Source of the DNA: an uncultured Spartobacteria bacterium
GTDB lineage: Bacteria; Verrucomicrobiota; Verrucomicrobiia; Chthoniobacterales; Chthoniobacteraceae
Direction of reading: 5' to 3'
NCBI GenBank assembly: GCA_903919125.1
Contig: CAIXGS010000076.1
Span: forward strand, 186,001 to 250,000
Length of the DNA stretch: 64,000 bases
Part shown: positions 45,054 through 53,597 of the stretch, one piece after another
Layout: the number at the start of each line of letters is the position of its first letter
Numbering within the stretch: position 1 is the first letter of the stretch
Program-made: the position numbers and the translations under genes
Notes under the pieces: model-generated
The model's input: only the letters and a program-made list of their open reading frames with translations
What the model was told of the DNA's origin: nothing
Databases searched by the model: none

Positions 45054-45740
45054 ATGATCTGGATATTATTTATCGGTACAATGGTGCTCTCGCTGTGGGC
45101 GATGTGGCGCGTGAAGTCAGTCTATAATCACTACAATCAGGGAGTAGTGAGCTCGGGCCTGAGCGGCAGCGAGGTGGCCGCGCGCATCCTCCTCCGTATT
45201 GGCATCAGCGACGTGGAGATCACCGAGGGCGAAGGCGTGCTCGGAGACCACTACGACCCGATGCACAAGCGCTTGGTACTCTCGCCGGATAATTACCACG
45301 GCCGGACGCCCGCCGCGCTGGGAGTCGCGGCGCACGAGTGCGGCCATGCCATCCAACATGCGCAGGCTTATGCGCCTCTGCACTGGCGTATGGCGGCGGT
45401 GGGTATCACCAACTACGCCAACTACGTGGTGATGTTTCTTCCGTTGTTCGGCCTGTTCACTGGGCTGATCTCGCCGATGACCGGCGCGCTGTTCATGGCG
45501 GGCGCGTGGGGCATCATTATGCTCTTCAACTTGGTCACGCTGCCTGTGGAATTCGACGCCTCGCGGCGCGCCGAAGCGGAGCTGGCGGGCTTTATCACTC
45601 CCGGCGATGAAGCCCTCGGCGTCAAGCGAGTGCTGGATGCGGCAGCATGGACCTACGTCGCGGCGTTCATCACCTCGCTGGCTTATTTCCTATGGCATCT
45701 GCTGCCGCTGCTCACCGGCGGCAGCCGTGAACGCGAATAA
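45054..45740 (+). CDS. Zinc-dependent membrane peptidase (PF04298 family)
   Basis: A 228-residue membrane protein of the Zn_peptidase_2 family, close to the family norm of 225-230. An N-terminal helix (IWILFIGTMVLSLWAMWRV) is followed by a soluble part with VLGDHYDPMHKRLVLSPDNY and the metal motif AAHECGHAIQHA (about 96-107; HExxH). Two to three further hydrophobic helices follow, plus LPVEFDASRRAEAEL, which supplies the third ligand region, and EALGVKRVLDAAAWTYVAAFITSLAYFLWHLL. Function in the family is not settled. It is divergent from the LysR gene and followed 45 bases later by an HPF-like gene. Confidence 0.9.
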   Translation: MIWILFIGTMVLSLWAMWRVKSVYNHYNQGVVSSGLSGSEVAARILLRIGISDVEITEGEGVLGDHYDPMHKRLVLSPDNYHGRTPAALGVAAHECGHAIQHAQAYAPLHWRMAAVGITNYANYVVMFLPLFGLFTGLISPMTGALFMAGAWGIIMLFNLVTLPVEFDASRRAEAELAGFITPGDEALGVKRVLDAAAWTYVAAFITSLAYFLWHLLPLLTGGSRERE

Positions 45741-45785
45741 AATACTCCACAAACAATCAACAACAAACCCACAGACCACACCCAC

Positions 45786-46148
45786 ATGAATACGACCGAC
45801 ATGAACAATATGAGTGAAACCATGCGCTTCAACCTGCACCGACTCAACCTGCGTTCGTTGGAAACCGTTGATGCTTGGGTAAAGAAACAGCTATTCGTCC
45901 TCGGCCAAGCGCGCCAGATCGACGAAGCCAACGTGCGCCTAGTGCGCCACGAAAACGCGAGCCCCGCCTATCAGGTCAACATGCATCTGGTAACCCGGGG
46001 TCCGGACGTTTTTGCCGAGAGCCGCGACCACACTTTGAGGGCTGCGTTAGTTAAAGCCATCGACCAACTGCACGCCCAGATCACGAGCCGCGCCGCCAAG
46101 CGCTTGCAAAGCCTTAAGAGCAACATCAAGGCCCACCGCAGCCGCTAG
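45786..46148 (+). CDS. HPF/RaiA (S30AE)-like ribosome-associated protein
   Basis: A 120-residue protein; the second Met (at 45804 or 45810) may be the true start, since nothing distinguishes them. The segment VRLVRHENASPAYQVNMHLVTRGPDVFAESRDHTLRAALVKAIDQLHAQITSR (about 50-102) follows the beta-strand and helix pattern of the S30AE fold, with the family feature of a D-x-x-x-A-I-D-x-L helix and a basic C-terminus. Members bind the 30S decoding channel and hibernate ribosomes. The N-terminal half is less conserved than in true HPF, so it may be a paralogue. Confidence 0.7.
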   Translation: MNTTDMNNMSETMRFNLHRLNLRSLETVDAWVKKQLFVLGQARQIDEANVRLVRHENASPAYQVNMHLVTRGPDVFAESRDHTLRAALVKAIDQLHAQITSRAAKRLQSLKSNIKAHRSR

Positions 46149-46171
46149 TCGGCATTCCTCCCCTGAGGCTG

Positions 46172-46201
46172 CCCAGCATCTAGGCTGAAACGGAGTAATC
46201 G
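46172..46201. repeat. Partial repeat copy E
   Basis: CCCAGCATCTAGGCTGAA (46172-46189) matches CCCAGCGCCTAGGCTGAA of copy C in 16 of 18 positions; similarity stops after that. It abuts the start of the PIN-domain remnant. Confidence 0.4.
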
Positions 46202-46490
46202 AATCTCGTCGTTCTGGAAGCCTACTTCGCCTGCCAGCACCACTACGACATGCCCAAGGACGCAGTGCTCGCCGGCATCCAATCCCTCCTCTCCATGCCC
46301 ACCGTCACAGTGCATCCCCAATTGCTCCCGTTACTCGCGACCGAGGCGCTTGCCACCGCCAAACCTGACTTCCTCGACAGGCTGGCTGATCCATGCCGTG
46401 GCCACCACTGCCCGTCTGCCCCTCGTCACCTTCGAAAAACACGCCGCACGCCTGCCGCAAACCCAGCTTCTCAACGCCACCGACCACTGA
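46202..46490 (+). pseudogene. Frameshifted PIN-domain (VapC-type toxin) remnant
   Basis: One frame codes VVLEAYFACQHHYDMPKDA then VLAGIQSLLSMPTVTVHPQL and PDFLDRL, matching the middle of VapC PIN domains (V-L-x-E...Y-x-x-x-x-x-x-I-x-x-x-L-x-x-L-L...V..D-F-x-D-x-L). A second frame, shifted by one base near 46385, continues LIHAVATTARLPLVTFEKHAARLPQTQLL and stops at TGA 46488-46490; L-(V/L)-T-F-(D/E)-K-x-x-A-R-L is the classical PIN C-terminus. The N-terminal D-T-N-V-L-V segment is missing. So the gene is truncated and frameshifted, and no antitoxin gene is seen beside it. Confidence 0.75.
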
Positions 46491-46686
46491 TCGCACTCCA
46501 GCGTCAAGTCACGATCACCTTGGCTTCAGCAACGGAGGAGCGAAAAGTGCCTGCCCTTTAAACTGTTGGCGAGCCCCGCGACATGGCGACAGCGATCTGT
46601 TCCCAGAGCTTGATCCGTGGCGCCCGATGGCCAACTAAGCTTCCAGCGCCACATTCAACACCATGCGGCATCCCGAAGGACGCGCA

Positions 46687-47466
46687 CTACTTGGTCAACT
46701 CGTTGAGCTTCGGCGTGATGGCGTCTGCCCAGATCTGGTAACCTGCGGGTGAGAGGTGCAGGAAGTCAGGCATGATCTCCGCAGATAGGGCGTCTTTACC
46801 TTGGATGAATTTATCGCCGATATCGAGGTAATGAATAGACTTCTGGTCGTCGAGCTTGGCGAGGATGCCGTTGATCTCCTTGATCTTCTCGTAGCTGGCT
46901 CCGAGTTTGCCGTCAGGTTTGTTCCCACGCGGAAAAACTGCTAGGAGAAGAATTTGTGTCGTCGGGAGTTTCGCCCGGACGGTTGTGACAATTTTTGTAA
47001 CGCCCTTGGCGATGCCTTCCGCCGAGTCGCTTCCGGTGTTGTTTGTGCCGATCATAATGACCGCCACCTTGGGCTTGATGCCTTCGAGTTCTCCGTTTTC
47101 GATGCGCCAAAGAACGTGCTGTGTGCGATCACCGCCAATCCCGAAATTCGCGGGATTCCACTGGCTGAAGGTTTTAGCCCAGACGTCCTTGCCCGCACCC
47201 GCCCAGCCGGCCGTGATGGAATCTCCAAGGAACAGGACCTGCGCTTTCCCTTCTTTGGCGACGCCCAAAAACTTTTCGTGAGACGCCATAAAACCGACCT
47301 GAGGCTGGGCCGTTTTGGGGTCCATTTTCGGCGCAGCCACATCAGGCAGTTGGGGAGGAAGCGGAGCGGGCGCAACGGCCGGAACCGCAGCAGCGGGCGT
47401 CTGGGCATGAGCCAGCGGCGCGGCAAGCAAGGCAGAAAGGAGAAGGAGTGAGGGGACGTGTTTCAT
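46687..47466 (-). CDS. Exported GDSL/SGNH-family esterase (PAF acetylhydrolase-like)
   Basis: A 259-residue protein from the ATG at 47466, which starts the signal peptide MKHVPSLLLLSALLAAPLAHAQ; the longer frame to 47550 is rejected. An Ala/Pro linker leads to the SGNH core: block I VLFLGDSITAGW (Ser nucleophile, about 78-89), block II NFGIGGDRTQHV, block III VIMIGTNNTGS, and block V MPDFLHLSPAGYQIW with the Asp-x-x-His. All four catalytic residues are present. Members deacylate carbohydrates or lipids; with the nearby sulfatase and GH75 genes a polysaccharide deacetylase role is possible but inferred. Confidence 0.9.
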   Translation of the reverse strand: MKHVPSLLLLSALLAAPLAHAQTPAAAVPAVAPAPLPPQLPDVAAPKMDPKTAQPQVGFMASHEKFLGVAKEGKAQVLFLGDSITAGWAGAGKDVWAKTFSQWNPANFGIGGDRTQHVLWRIENGELEGIKPKVAVIMIGTNNTGSDSAEGIAKGVTKIVTTVRAKLPTTQILLLAVFPRGNKPDGKLGASYEKIKEINGILAKLDDQKSIHYLDIGDKFIQGKDALSAEIMPDFLHLSPAGYQIWADAITPKLNELTK

Positions 47467-47626
47467 CTTCGATGGATAGGGGGTTGTACTAACGGAGGCA
47501 GGCAGGCGAGAGATTTGCTCCGGTTCAAACGGAGTAATGAGCATGCCCAATAAAGGTTTTTTAGGCGTTTGAGATTTAGAAGTCGACTGAAACTGACCTG
47601 CATTTCCTGCCTACGCGGGTGTCGAC

Positions 47627-47770
47627 TTGAAGTGTATGCGCGGTTTTCACGGCATAGGTCTATTTCAAGCGCTCGGCCTGAATCTCAATGCCGGGGGCGA
47701 TGGTGACATAACGCCCCTCCGCGTTCTTGCTGAATCAATCGGGCTGGGGGAAAAGCGAATTCTCCCCTTC
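47627..47770. repeat. Repeat family copy D
   Basis: Alignable with copy C along roughly 120 bases: TTGAAGTG (47627-47634), CCTGAATC, GGGCGATGG, ATAACGCCCC, then the core TTGCTGAATCAATCGGGCTG and AAAAGCGAATTCT (47727-47763). It lies just ahead of the rhodanese gene. Confidence 0.6.
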
Positions 47771-47813
47771 CCTTCCCACGGCGCACGAGGCAGATTTTCA
47801 CTAACAAAAAGCC

Positions 47814-48290
47814 ATGTTATTTTCCTTCGAGAACAGTCGTGTTTTAGGGTCGGTCGCCTTCAGCCTTTTGACAGTTTGCGAACTCTCCCTGCTGACCACT
47901 GCGCCAGTGCTCGCCGCGGACCCTGCCAAAGCCTTGGAGACTCCTGCAAAACCAACCACAAAAATGCCTTCACCTACAAACGTCACGCCGGCAGAGGCGG
48001 AAGCCCTCATCCATTCTCATAAGCAGTTGCTCATTATTGATGTGCGCACTCAGGAGGAATTCGCCGAAGGCCACATAAGCGGGGCAAGAAACGTCAACTT
48101 TAACTCACCCACCTTTTTGGAACGCATGAAGGAATTCGAGGGAAAGTCGATCCTCGTCCACTGCGCAGCCGGAGGCAGAAGCACCCGCGCCTTGGAAGCG
48201 CTCTCAAACGCATCCTTCGCCGAAGTCTATCATCTCAACAAAGGTTTCAACGGTTGGATTGAGGCGGGCAAACCCATCTCAACAAAGTAA
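47814..48290 (+). CDS. Exported rhodanese-domain protein
   Basis: A 158-residue protein with a signal peptide (about residues 1-35, LLTVCELSLLTTAPVLAA) and one rhodanese domain (about 55-155): LLIIDVRTQEEFAEGHISGARNVNF, active-site loop VHCAAGGRSTRALEAL (Cys near 121) and VYHLNKGFNGWIEAGKPI. The six-residue active loop CAAGGRS fits single-domain sulfurtransferases. It likely acts in the periplasm on sulfane sulfur; a partner is not evident. Its stop is 36 bases from the convergent priA stop. Confidence 0.9.
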   Translation: MLFSFENSRVLGSVAFSLLTVCELSLLTTAPVLAADPAKALETPAKPTTKMPSPTNVTPAEAEALIHSHKQLLIIDVRTQEEFAEGHISGARNVNFNSPTFLERMKEFEGKSILVHCAAGGRSTRALEALSNASFAEVYHLNKGFNGWIEAGKPISTK

Positions 48291-48326
48291 CGCATCCAGA
48301 GAAGCGGCCCGGTTCCGCGCCCCGCA

Positions 48327-50600
48327 TTACATCAGCTGATACGCGTCTACATCGACCGTCACGATGACGTCTTCGGGGAAAGGGAGTTTGTCTAAAATAG
48401 CACGCAAATATCGACTCAGTCGCTGAACAGACTTGGTGCGGAGCATCAGATGAAACCGGTACTGCCCGTGCGATTTTTCCAAAGGAGCCGGTGTCGCCTC
48501 GCTTAAAATGAGTCCGGGAGGCGCATCTTCGGCAATCCTTTTGGCCAACGTCTGGGCGGAAAGCTCTCCCCGACCTTGGTGAGGAGAACGAATCGAAAGT
48601 AGAACCAAGTGGGTGAATGGCGGATAATTCCACTGCCGCCTGAAATCAATTTCCTGATCCCAAAAGCCCTCAAAATCATGGTGTCTTGAAAACTGGATGG
48701 CGGGGCTAAACGGAGTAAAGCTCTGCACAAACACCTCTCCTTCAACATCCCCTCGTCCAGCGCGTCCCGCAACCTGCGTTAACAACTGGAAGGTCCGCTC
48801 ACCGGCCCGGAAGTCTGGCAGGTGGAGGCCAAGGTCCGCGTTGATAATTCCCACCAACGTCACGTTGGGAAAATGGAGCCCTTTTGCGATCATCTGAGTC
48901 CCGACCAAAATGTCTATTTTCCCGACGCGAAACTCAGCAAGCGTTTCGCGAAAAGCTGCTTTTCGTTGTAAAACATCGGCGTCCAAACGACGCACGACGG
49001 CTTTGGGAAAAAGCTTTTGCACAACGTCCTCCACTCGCTCAGTTCCCGTCCCCTGCTGGCGTATGCCAGGGTCTTTACACTCCGGACACTTCGTAGGCGC
49101 AAGCGCAATGTAACCACAAGTATGGCACACCAAACGATTTGCAGCCTTGTGAAAAGTTAGCGACACCGAGCAGTTAGGACACTGGCAAACGTTGCCGCAC
49201 TTCTCACACAGCATCGAGGTCGAGAAACCGCGCCGGTTCAAAAAGAGGATACTTTGCTCTCTGCGCTCAATGCGCTGCTGCAGGGCGGTTAGAAGCTTTG
49301 AGGAAATAATTGCGCTCTGTTTCTTGGACTCCATGCGCATATCGATGATGCGAATGTAGGGCAGCTTTTTGTCGTCCACCCGAGTCTTGATGGTCAACAG
49401 ATCGTACTTGCCGAGCTTCACATTGTGGTAGCTCTCCAAGGAAGGCGTCGCAGAACCAAGCAGAACCGCGCACCGCTCCAGAAAGCCCCGCAGCACAGCA
49501 ATATCTCGTCCGTGATAACGCGGCGACTCCTCCTGTTTGTAGGAAGGCTCGTGCTCCTCATCAACCACGATCAAACCCAGTTTTTCCAATGGCGCAAACA
49601 CCGCGCTACGCGCTCCAATAACGATGCGCGCCTTTCCGCTGCGAATCCGGTGCCATTCATCATGCCGCTCGCCTTCGGAAAGATGGCTGTGAAGCACGGC
49701 AACCTCATGCTGGGTCGCAGCGAAACGGCTCTTAAAACGCTCCACCGTTTGGGGGGTAAGCGAAATCTCCGGCACCAGCATGATCGCGCTCCGACCTTGT
49801 TCCAGAACACGTTGGATGGCTTGCAGATAAATTTCCGTCTTCCCACTGCCCGTCACTCCGTGAAGCAGAAACGGCTTGGGTGCTGCTGCATCCGGCGCGC
49901 GTGGAACCAAGGCTTCGCACACTTTATGAAAAACCACCTCCTGCTCGGCGTTGAGCGCCAACGGTGGCGCTTCAATAAACTGTTCGTGCCGACTCGGATC
50001 CCGATCCACACGCTGGCTCTCCACGGCTACCCAACCCTTTTTCTCGAGTGCGCGCACCACCGCGTGCGAAGCGTCCGTGCGCTTGGCGAGCTCCGCGACA
50101 GCCATCAATCCGGGCTCTGCCTGAAGCGCGCGCAACGCAGCCAATTGCAACGGCGCACGCTTTTCAAGCGCCGCAAGAACGTCATCCGTTGGCATTTCCA
50201 CGAGCCGAACCGCCCGCCGCTCCTGATGAGTCATCTCCAATTTGCGAATCACCTGCGGCAGCACCGCACGCAACGCATTCTCCAGCGGACACGCATAGTA
50301 ATCAGCCATCCACACCGCCAGTTCTAACAACGCCGGATTCACGCCTGCGTCGCTCTTTAGCACTTCGGACACAAACCGCACGCCGCTCGCCTCCGTCGAC
50401 GTCGTCACCTCCAACACCGTCCCAAGCACCGTGCGACGGCGCACCGGCACACGCACTCGGCAACCTCGCGCTACCTCCACGTCCTCGGGCACCGCGTAGT
50501 CAAAAACTCGACTTCCCGAATCATCCAAAATAACACGCACGAACCGGCCGCCCTGCACTTCCAGAGCAAACTCAGTGGAATGTAATTCAAGAGGAGACAT
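48327..50600 (-). CDS. priA: Primosomal protein N' (replication restart helicase PriA)
   Basis: A 757-residue protein from the ATG at 50600 (a frame opening at 50642 adds 14 residues). The N-terminal 3' DNA-binding domain begins FVRVILDDSGSRVFDYAVPEDVEVARGCRVRVPV. Helicase motifs are LLHGVTGSGKTEIYLQAI (Walker A, about 246-263), IVIGARSAVFAPLEKLGLIVVDEEHEPSYKQEE (DEEH box) and YHGRDIAVLRG. Two zinc clusters follow: CEKCGNVCQCPNCSVSLTFH and CHTCGYIALAPTKCPEC (about 468-511). The final helicase half has QMIAKGLHFPNVTLVGI and QVAGRAGRG. It reloads the replisome at stalled forks. Standing alone, divergent from the TMEM14-like gene. Confidence 0.96.
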   Translation of the reverse strand: MSPLELHSTEFALEVQGGRFVRVILDDSGSRVFDYAVPEDVEVARGCRVRVPVRRRTVLGTVLEVTTSTEASGVRFVSEVLKSDAGVNPALLELAVWMADYYACPLENALRAVLPQVIRKLEMTHQERRAVRLVEMPTDDVLAALEKRAPLQLAALRALQAEPGLMAVAELAKRTDASHAVVRALEKKGWVAVESQRVDRDPSRHEQFIEAPPLALNAEQEVVFHKVCEALVPRAPDAAAPKPFLLHGVTGSGKTEIYLQAIQRVLEQGRSAIMLVPEISLTPQTVERFKSRFAATQHEVAVLHSHLSEGERHDEWHRIRSGKARIVIGARSAVFAPLEKLGLIVVDEEHEPSYKQEESPRYHGRDIAVLRGFLERCAVLLGSATPSLESYHNVKLGKYDLLTIKTRVDDKKLPYIRIIDMRMESKKQSAIISSKLLTALQQRIERREQSILFLNRRGFSTSMLCEKCGNVCQCPNCSVSLTFHKAANRLVCHTCGYIALAPTKCPECKDPGIRQQGTGTERVEDVVQKLFPKAVVRRLDADVLQRKAAFRETLAEFRVGKIDILVGTQMIAKGLHFPNVTLVGIINADLGLHLPDFRAGERTFQLLTQVAGRAGRGDVEGEVFVQSFTPFSPAIQFSRHHDFEGFWDQEIDFRRQWNYPPFTHLVLLSIRSPHQGRGELSAQTLAKRIAEDAPPGLILSEATPAPLEKSHGQYRFHLMLRTKSVQRLSRYLRAILDKLPFPEDVIVTVDVDAYQLM

Positions 50601-50751
50601 CTTTTGAAACTGTGCCGCTTTCCAGCACACCGCGCAACGCACGGCTCACACTAAAGGGACATCCAAACAAAACATTCGCTATCCCAAGGGCCCCATCTGA
50701 AGAGTTAGCCCTATACAGAACCATTTCCGTAGCGATGAAGTTCTGTTTAAG

Positions 50752-51081
50752 ATGAGAGTCATGTTAAACATCGCACGTCTGTATTACTTTGTATTCGCCG
50801 CACTCACAGCCGCCGGTGGCGTAATGGGATTTGTCAAAGCCAGTAGCAAACCTTCGCTCATCGCCGGAGTCGTCTCTGGGTTATTGCTCGCGGCGGCAGG
50901 CGTATGGATGCCGTCCAACGCAAAAGGCGGCAGCATTTTAGGCATAGTGGTGTCCGTGCTGCTGCTGGGGCGGTTTCTCCCCGCGTTCTTGAAAAAGGGT
51001 GTGTTCATGCCTGCGGTGCCGATGATCATCCTAAGTATCATTGGGATCGTCCTTGCGATTGTGGCTCTCGTTCGAGGCTGA
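50752..51081 (+). CDS. TMEM14-like small membrane protein
   Basis: A 109-residue protein (106 if started at ATG 50761) of four hydrophobic helices, about residues 7-27, 34-51, 58-78 and 84-107. The glycine pattern AALTAAGGVMGFVKASSKPSLIAGVVSGLLLAAAG is the hallmark of the TMEM14 family, known from eukaryotic mitochondria and found also in bacteria. Its function in bacteria is not established. It is followed 27 bases later by the GH75 lipoprotein gene. Confidence 0.8.
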   Translation: MRVMLNIARLYYFVFAALTAAGGVMGFVKASSKPSLIAGVVSGLLLAAAGVWMPSNAKGGSILGIVVSVLLLGRFLPAFLKKGVFMPAVPMIILSIIGIVLAIVALVRG

Positions 51082-51108
51082 AACTAGGCCGCCTTCCAGC
51101 TTCTGAAA

Positions 51109-52473
51109 ATGTCATCCCGCCTCGCCAAGTGTCCTCACCCCGGCCTCGCCGCGAGAGTGTGCGCCAAACTTTTGCGAGGCGTGATTCTTTTGTTTTGTCT
51201 GTCGCCGTTGTTATGGTCGGGGTGCAAGAAGTCCGACAATGTCGAACCGACCGGTGCCACGCAACCTACTCCAGAGGCTCCTGAAACGCCTTCTCCCCCA
51301 GAGCCGACGCCCGCTGCGCCGCTTCCCTTGCTCACCATTCCCTACAAAAAATTAGACACTGCCCGCCTGTTCAACGGGATCCAAGTGAAGACCACATTCA
51401 GTGCTGAGTTCGGAGGGACAGCGACTACGGAACGTCAGGACCCTTCCAGTTACGAACTGGATGTACAACTGCGCGTTCGGGTTCCAAAACCACATCAAAG
51501 TGTCGCTGAATTGCAAAAGCTCAACCCGGAACTGAGCCGCGTACTTCCTGATTTAGAGCTCTTGCTTCAAAGCGCGAAAGTTTCGCCACTATACGAGGAG
51601 CTCTACGACCGCAAAGTTGCGAGTCTGCAAACCAATCTAACCCGCCTCGACGCACTCCTTTCTCGCCACAACTTTTTCGATATCGAAACCATACTCGAAG
51701 TAGAATCTCCCGTGACTCACCGTAAGGCGCTGCTGCTTCAGTCCGACATGGATGTCGACACGGACGGCTCAGACGGCGATCGAGTCAGCACGTTGGATCC
51801 CATTAGCTCCACCTTCCAGCCATTCACCAGTTACCGCTGGCCCAAGCGCACGCAAAAGCCAAACCCCTTCCTCGCTGTTTGGGAAAAGCGACTGAAAGAT
51901 ACGGACAAGGACCTTGGCACGCCAAACCTCACTCCAGTCCGTTTGAAGGAGTTGCAGGAGCTAAAGGGCAATTTAAAGCAGCAGATTATCGATTTAAAAA
52001 AGCAGAGTTTCCTGGTCGGAAACATCGATCCTTACGTCGTGTTGCCTCTTCCCATGGTGGCCCGAAAGGATGGGCAACCAGCGGCGAGGATTGGAGATTT
52101 CTGTGTGATCATCCACGGCAACAAACTTTGGCCCTGTATTATCGGAGACGCAGGACCGAGCTATAAAATGGGCGAAGCCTCTCTGCGCTTGTGCCGGGAA
52201 ATGAACTCGCGCGCTTCCTCAAACGCCCGCGCCGAAAGCGATTTGAAAGTCACCTACCTTGTCTTCCCGGGCACCGCCGAAGCTCCACGCGCAGTTCCTT
52301 CTTTGGAAAAATGGTGGCTTCGCTGCGATGCTTTGCTCGGCGAGCTCGGAGGTTACCGTGGTGAACTCACTTTTTTAGACGATCTTACAAAACCAAAATC
52401 GACACCCCCACCTTGGGAGCCCACTTTTATCGGCCCTTGCCCAGACTTTTACGGCCCGCCTTCCCCTTGGTGA
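51109..52473 (+). CDS. Lipoprotein with GH75 (fungal-type chitosanase) domain
   Basis: A 454-residue protein. Its signal sequence ends in a lipobox LLWSGC (Cys near 39), followed by a Pro/Glu/Thr linker, so it is probably tethered to a membrane. The C-terminal half fits glycoside hydrolase family 75: LLLQSDMDVDTDGSDGDR (about 209-226), IDPYVVLPLP, GDFCVIIHGNKLWPCIIGDAGPSYKMGEASLRL (about 331-363) and VTYLVFPGT. The Asp of GDAGP and Glu of GEASL, nine residues apart, match the family's catalytic acid pair. A 60-residue Lys-rich helical insert (about 245-305) divides the domain, and the N-terminal 100 residues are unassigned. Likely substrate is chitosan or a related glycan. It is 4 bases ahead of dprA. 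Confidence 0.78.
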   Translation: MSSRLAKCPHPGLAARVCAKLLRGVILLFCLSPLLWSGCKKSDNVEPTGATQPTPEAPETPSPPEPTPAAPLPLLTIPYKKLDTARLFNGIQVKTTFSAEFGGTATTERQDPSSYELDVQLRVRVPKPHQSVAELQKLNPELSRVLPDLELLLQSAKVSPLYEELYDRKVASLQTNLTRLDALLSRHNFFDIETILEVESPVTHRKALLLQSDMDVDTDGSDGDRVSTLDPISSTFQPFTSYRWPKRTQKPNPFLAVWEKRLKDTDKDLGTPNLTPVRLKELQELKGNLKQQIIDLKKQSFLVGNIDPYVVLPLPMVARKDGQPAARIGDFCVIIHGNKLWPCIIGDAGPSYKMGEASLRLCREMNSRASSNARAESDLKVTYLVFPGTAEAPRAVPSLEKWWLRCDALLGELGGYRGELTFLDDLTKPKSTPPPWEPTFIGPCPDFYGPPSPW

Positions 52474-52477
52474 TCCG

Positions 52478-53563
52478 ATGCGAGAGGAGATGCAAGACGA
52501 TCTCGACCTTCTTTCGCTCCATTTAGTCTCCAACCTCGGTCCCATCCGCATCCGACGTCTACTGAGCCGTTTCGGTTCTGCGGCTGAGGTGCTAAAGGCA
52601 CCCCTTTCTGACTTGGTGCGCCTCCAAGGGATTTCCCGCGAGTTGGCCCAGGCCATCCACACCGCCGCGCACGATGGTGAGGCCCAGCGCGAATGGGCAC
52701 ATTTGGAGGCCATCAAAGGGTGGCTACTCACCCACGATAATCCCCTTTATCCTATTGCTTTAAAGCAAATCTCCAACGCCCCTATTCTACTCGAAGGAAT
52801 CGGGCAACTCAAAGATTTAGATCGTCACGCCATCGGGATTGTCGGGTCGCGACACACCACTTTTTACGGTTTGGAATGTGCCCGCCAGTTTAGTTACAAA
52901 CTCGCCACCGCAGGGTTAACGATAGTCTCTGGCCTCGCGCGAGGGATAGACACTGCGGCGCATCAAGGAGCCCTCGCCGCCAAGGGACGGACGATCGCGG
53001 TGATTGGCTCGGGTTTGGGACAACTGTATCCGCCCGAGAACAAAGCCTTGGCGGAACGCATCATCGATCACGGCGCAATCTTGAGCGAGTTTCCGTTTGG
53101 CTCGCCGCCTAACCCACAGACTTTTCCGTACCGCAACCGTGTAGTGGCCGGGTGGAGTTCGGAGCTTCTCGTCGTGGAAGCCGGTCCCAAAAGCGGGGCG
53201 TTAATCACCGCGAATTTGGCGATGGAAAGCGGTCGGCAAGTCTATGCGGTTCCCGGTCCCATCAACGTAGAAGGCTCGGCGGGATCTAACCGCCTGATCC
53301 AACAGGGCGCAAAACTGGTCACCTGTGCGGAAGATATTTTAGAGGAAATGCAGCAGCTTTTTCATAGCCCGACCCAGGCGGACAACTCGAACCTTTCTGA
53401 TGACGAACGCCTGCTGCTGCACGCGTTGGCCACAGAGCAGACTATCGACGACTTGGTCGAGCAGACTGGCTTGGCCGCTGCTAAAGTTTGTTCCAGCGTC
53501 CTGTCTCTAGAACTTAAACAACGCGTCAAACCGCTTCCAGGCCAACGTTATACCAGAGTTTAA
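52478..53563 (+). CDS. dprA: DNA processing protein DprA
   Basis: A 361-residue DprA with its full domain set: N-terminal SAM-like part (LLSLHLVSNLGPIRIRRLLSRFGSAAEVL, about 9-37), Rossmann-like DNA-binding domain with AIGIVGSRHTTFYGLECARQF (about 119-139), LTIVSGLARGIDTAAHQGAL and FPYRNRVVAGWSSELLVVEAGPKSGALITANLAMESGRQVYAVPG, and a C-terminal winged helix (LSDDERLLLHALATEQTIDDLVEQTGL). DprA loads RecA onto incoming single-stranded DNA during transformation. It starts 4 bases after the GH75 gene stop, so the two are probably co-transcribed. No other competence gene is in the window. Confidence 0.96.
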   Translation: MREEMQDDLDLLSLHLVSNLGPIRIRRLLSRFGSAAEVLKAPLSDLVRLQGISRELAQAIHTAAHDGEAQREWAHLEAIKGWLLTHDNPLYPIALKQISNAPILLEGIGQLKDLDRHAIGIVGSRHTTFYGLECARQFSYKLATAGLTIVSGLARGIDTAAHQGALAAKGRTIAVIGSGLGQLYPPENKALAERIIDHGAILSEFPFGSPPNPQTFPYRNRVVAGWSSELLVVEAGPKSGALITANLAMESGRQVYAVPGPINVEGSAGSNRLIQQGAKLVTCAEDILEEMQQLFHSPTQADNSNLSDDERLLLHALATEQTIDDLVEQTGLAAAKVCSSVLSLELKQRVKPLPGQRYTRV

Positions 53564-53597
53564 CACGCTCAGAATTACGAGATCAAAACCGCCTCAC

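Noticed and set aside
46491-46686. Continuation of the PIN-domain gene into a longer 103-codon frame
   Set aside because: Past 46385 the frame loses PIN similarity and becomes Arg/Pro-rich; the real homology continues in the shifted frame and stops at 46490.
49425-50327. 300-codon plus-strand frame inside priA
   Set aside because: Fully antisense to a well-conserved gene; its translation shows no known motif and the composition of a shadow frame.
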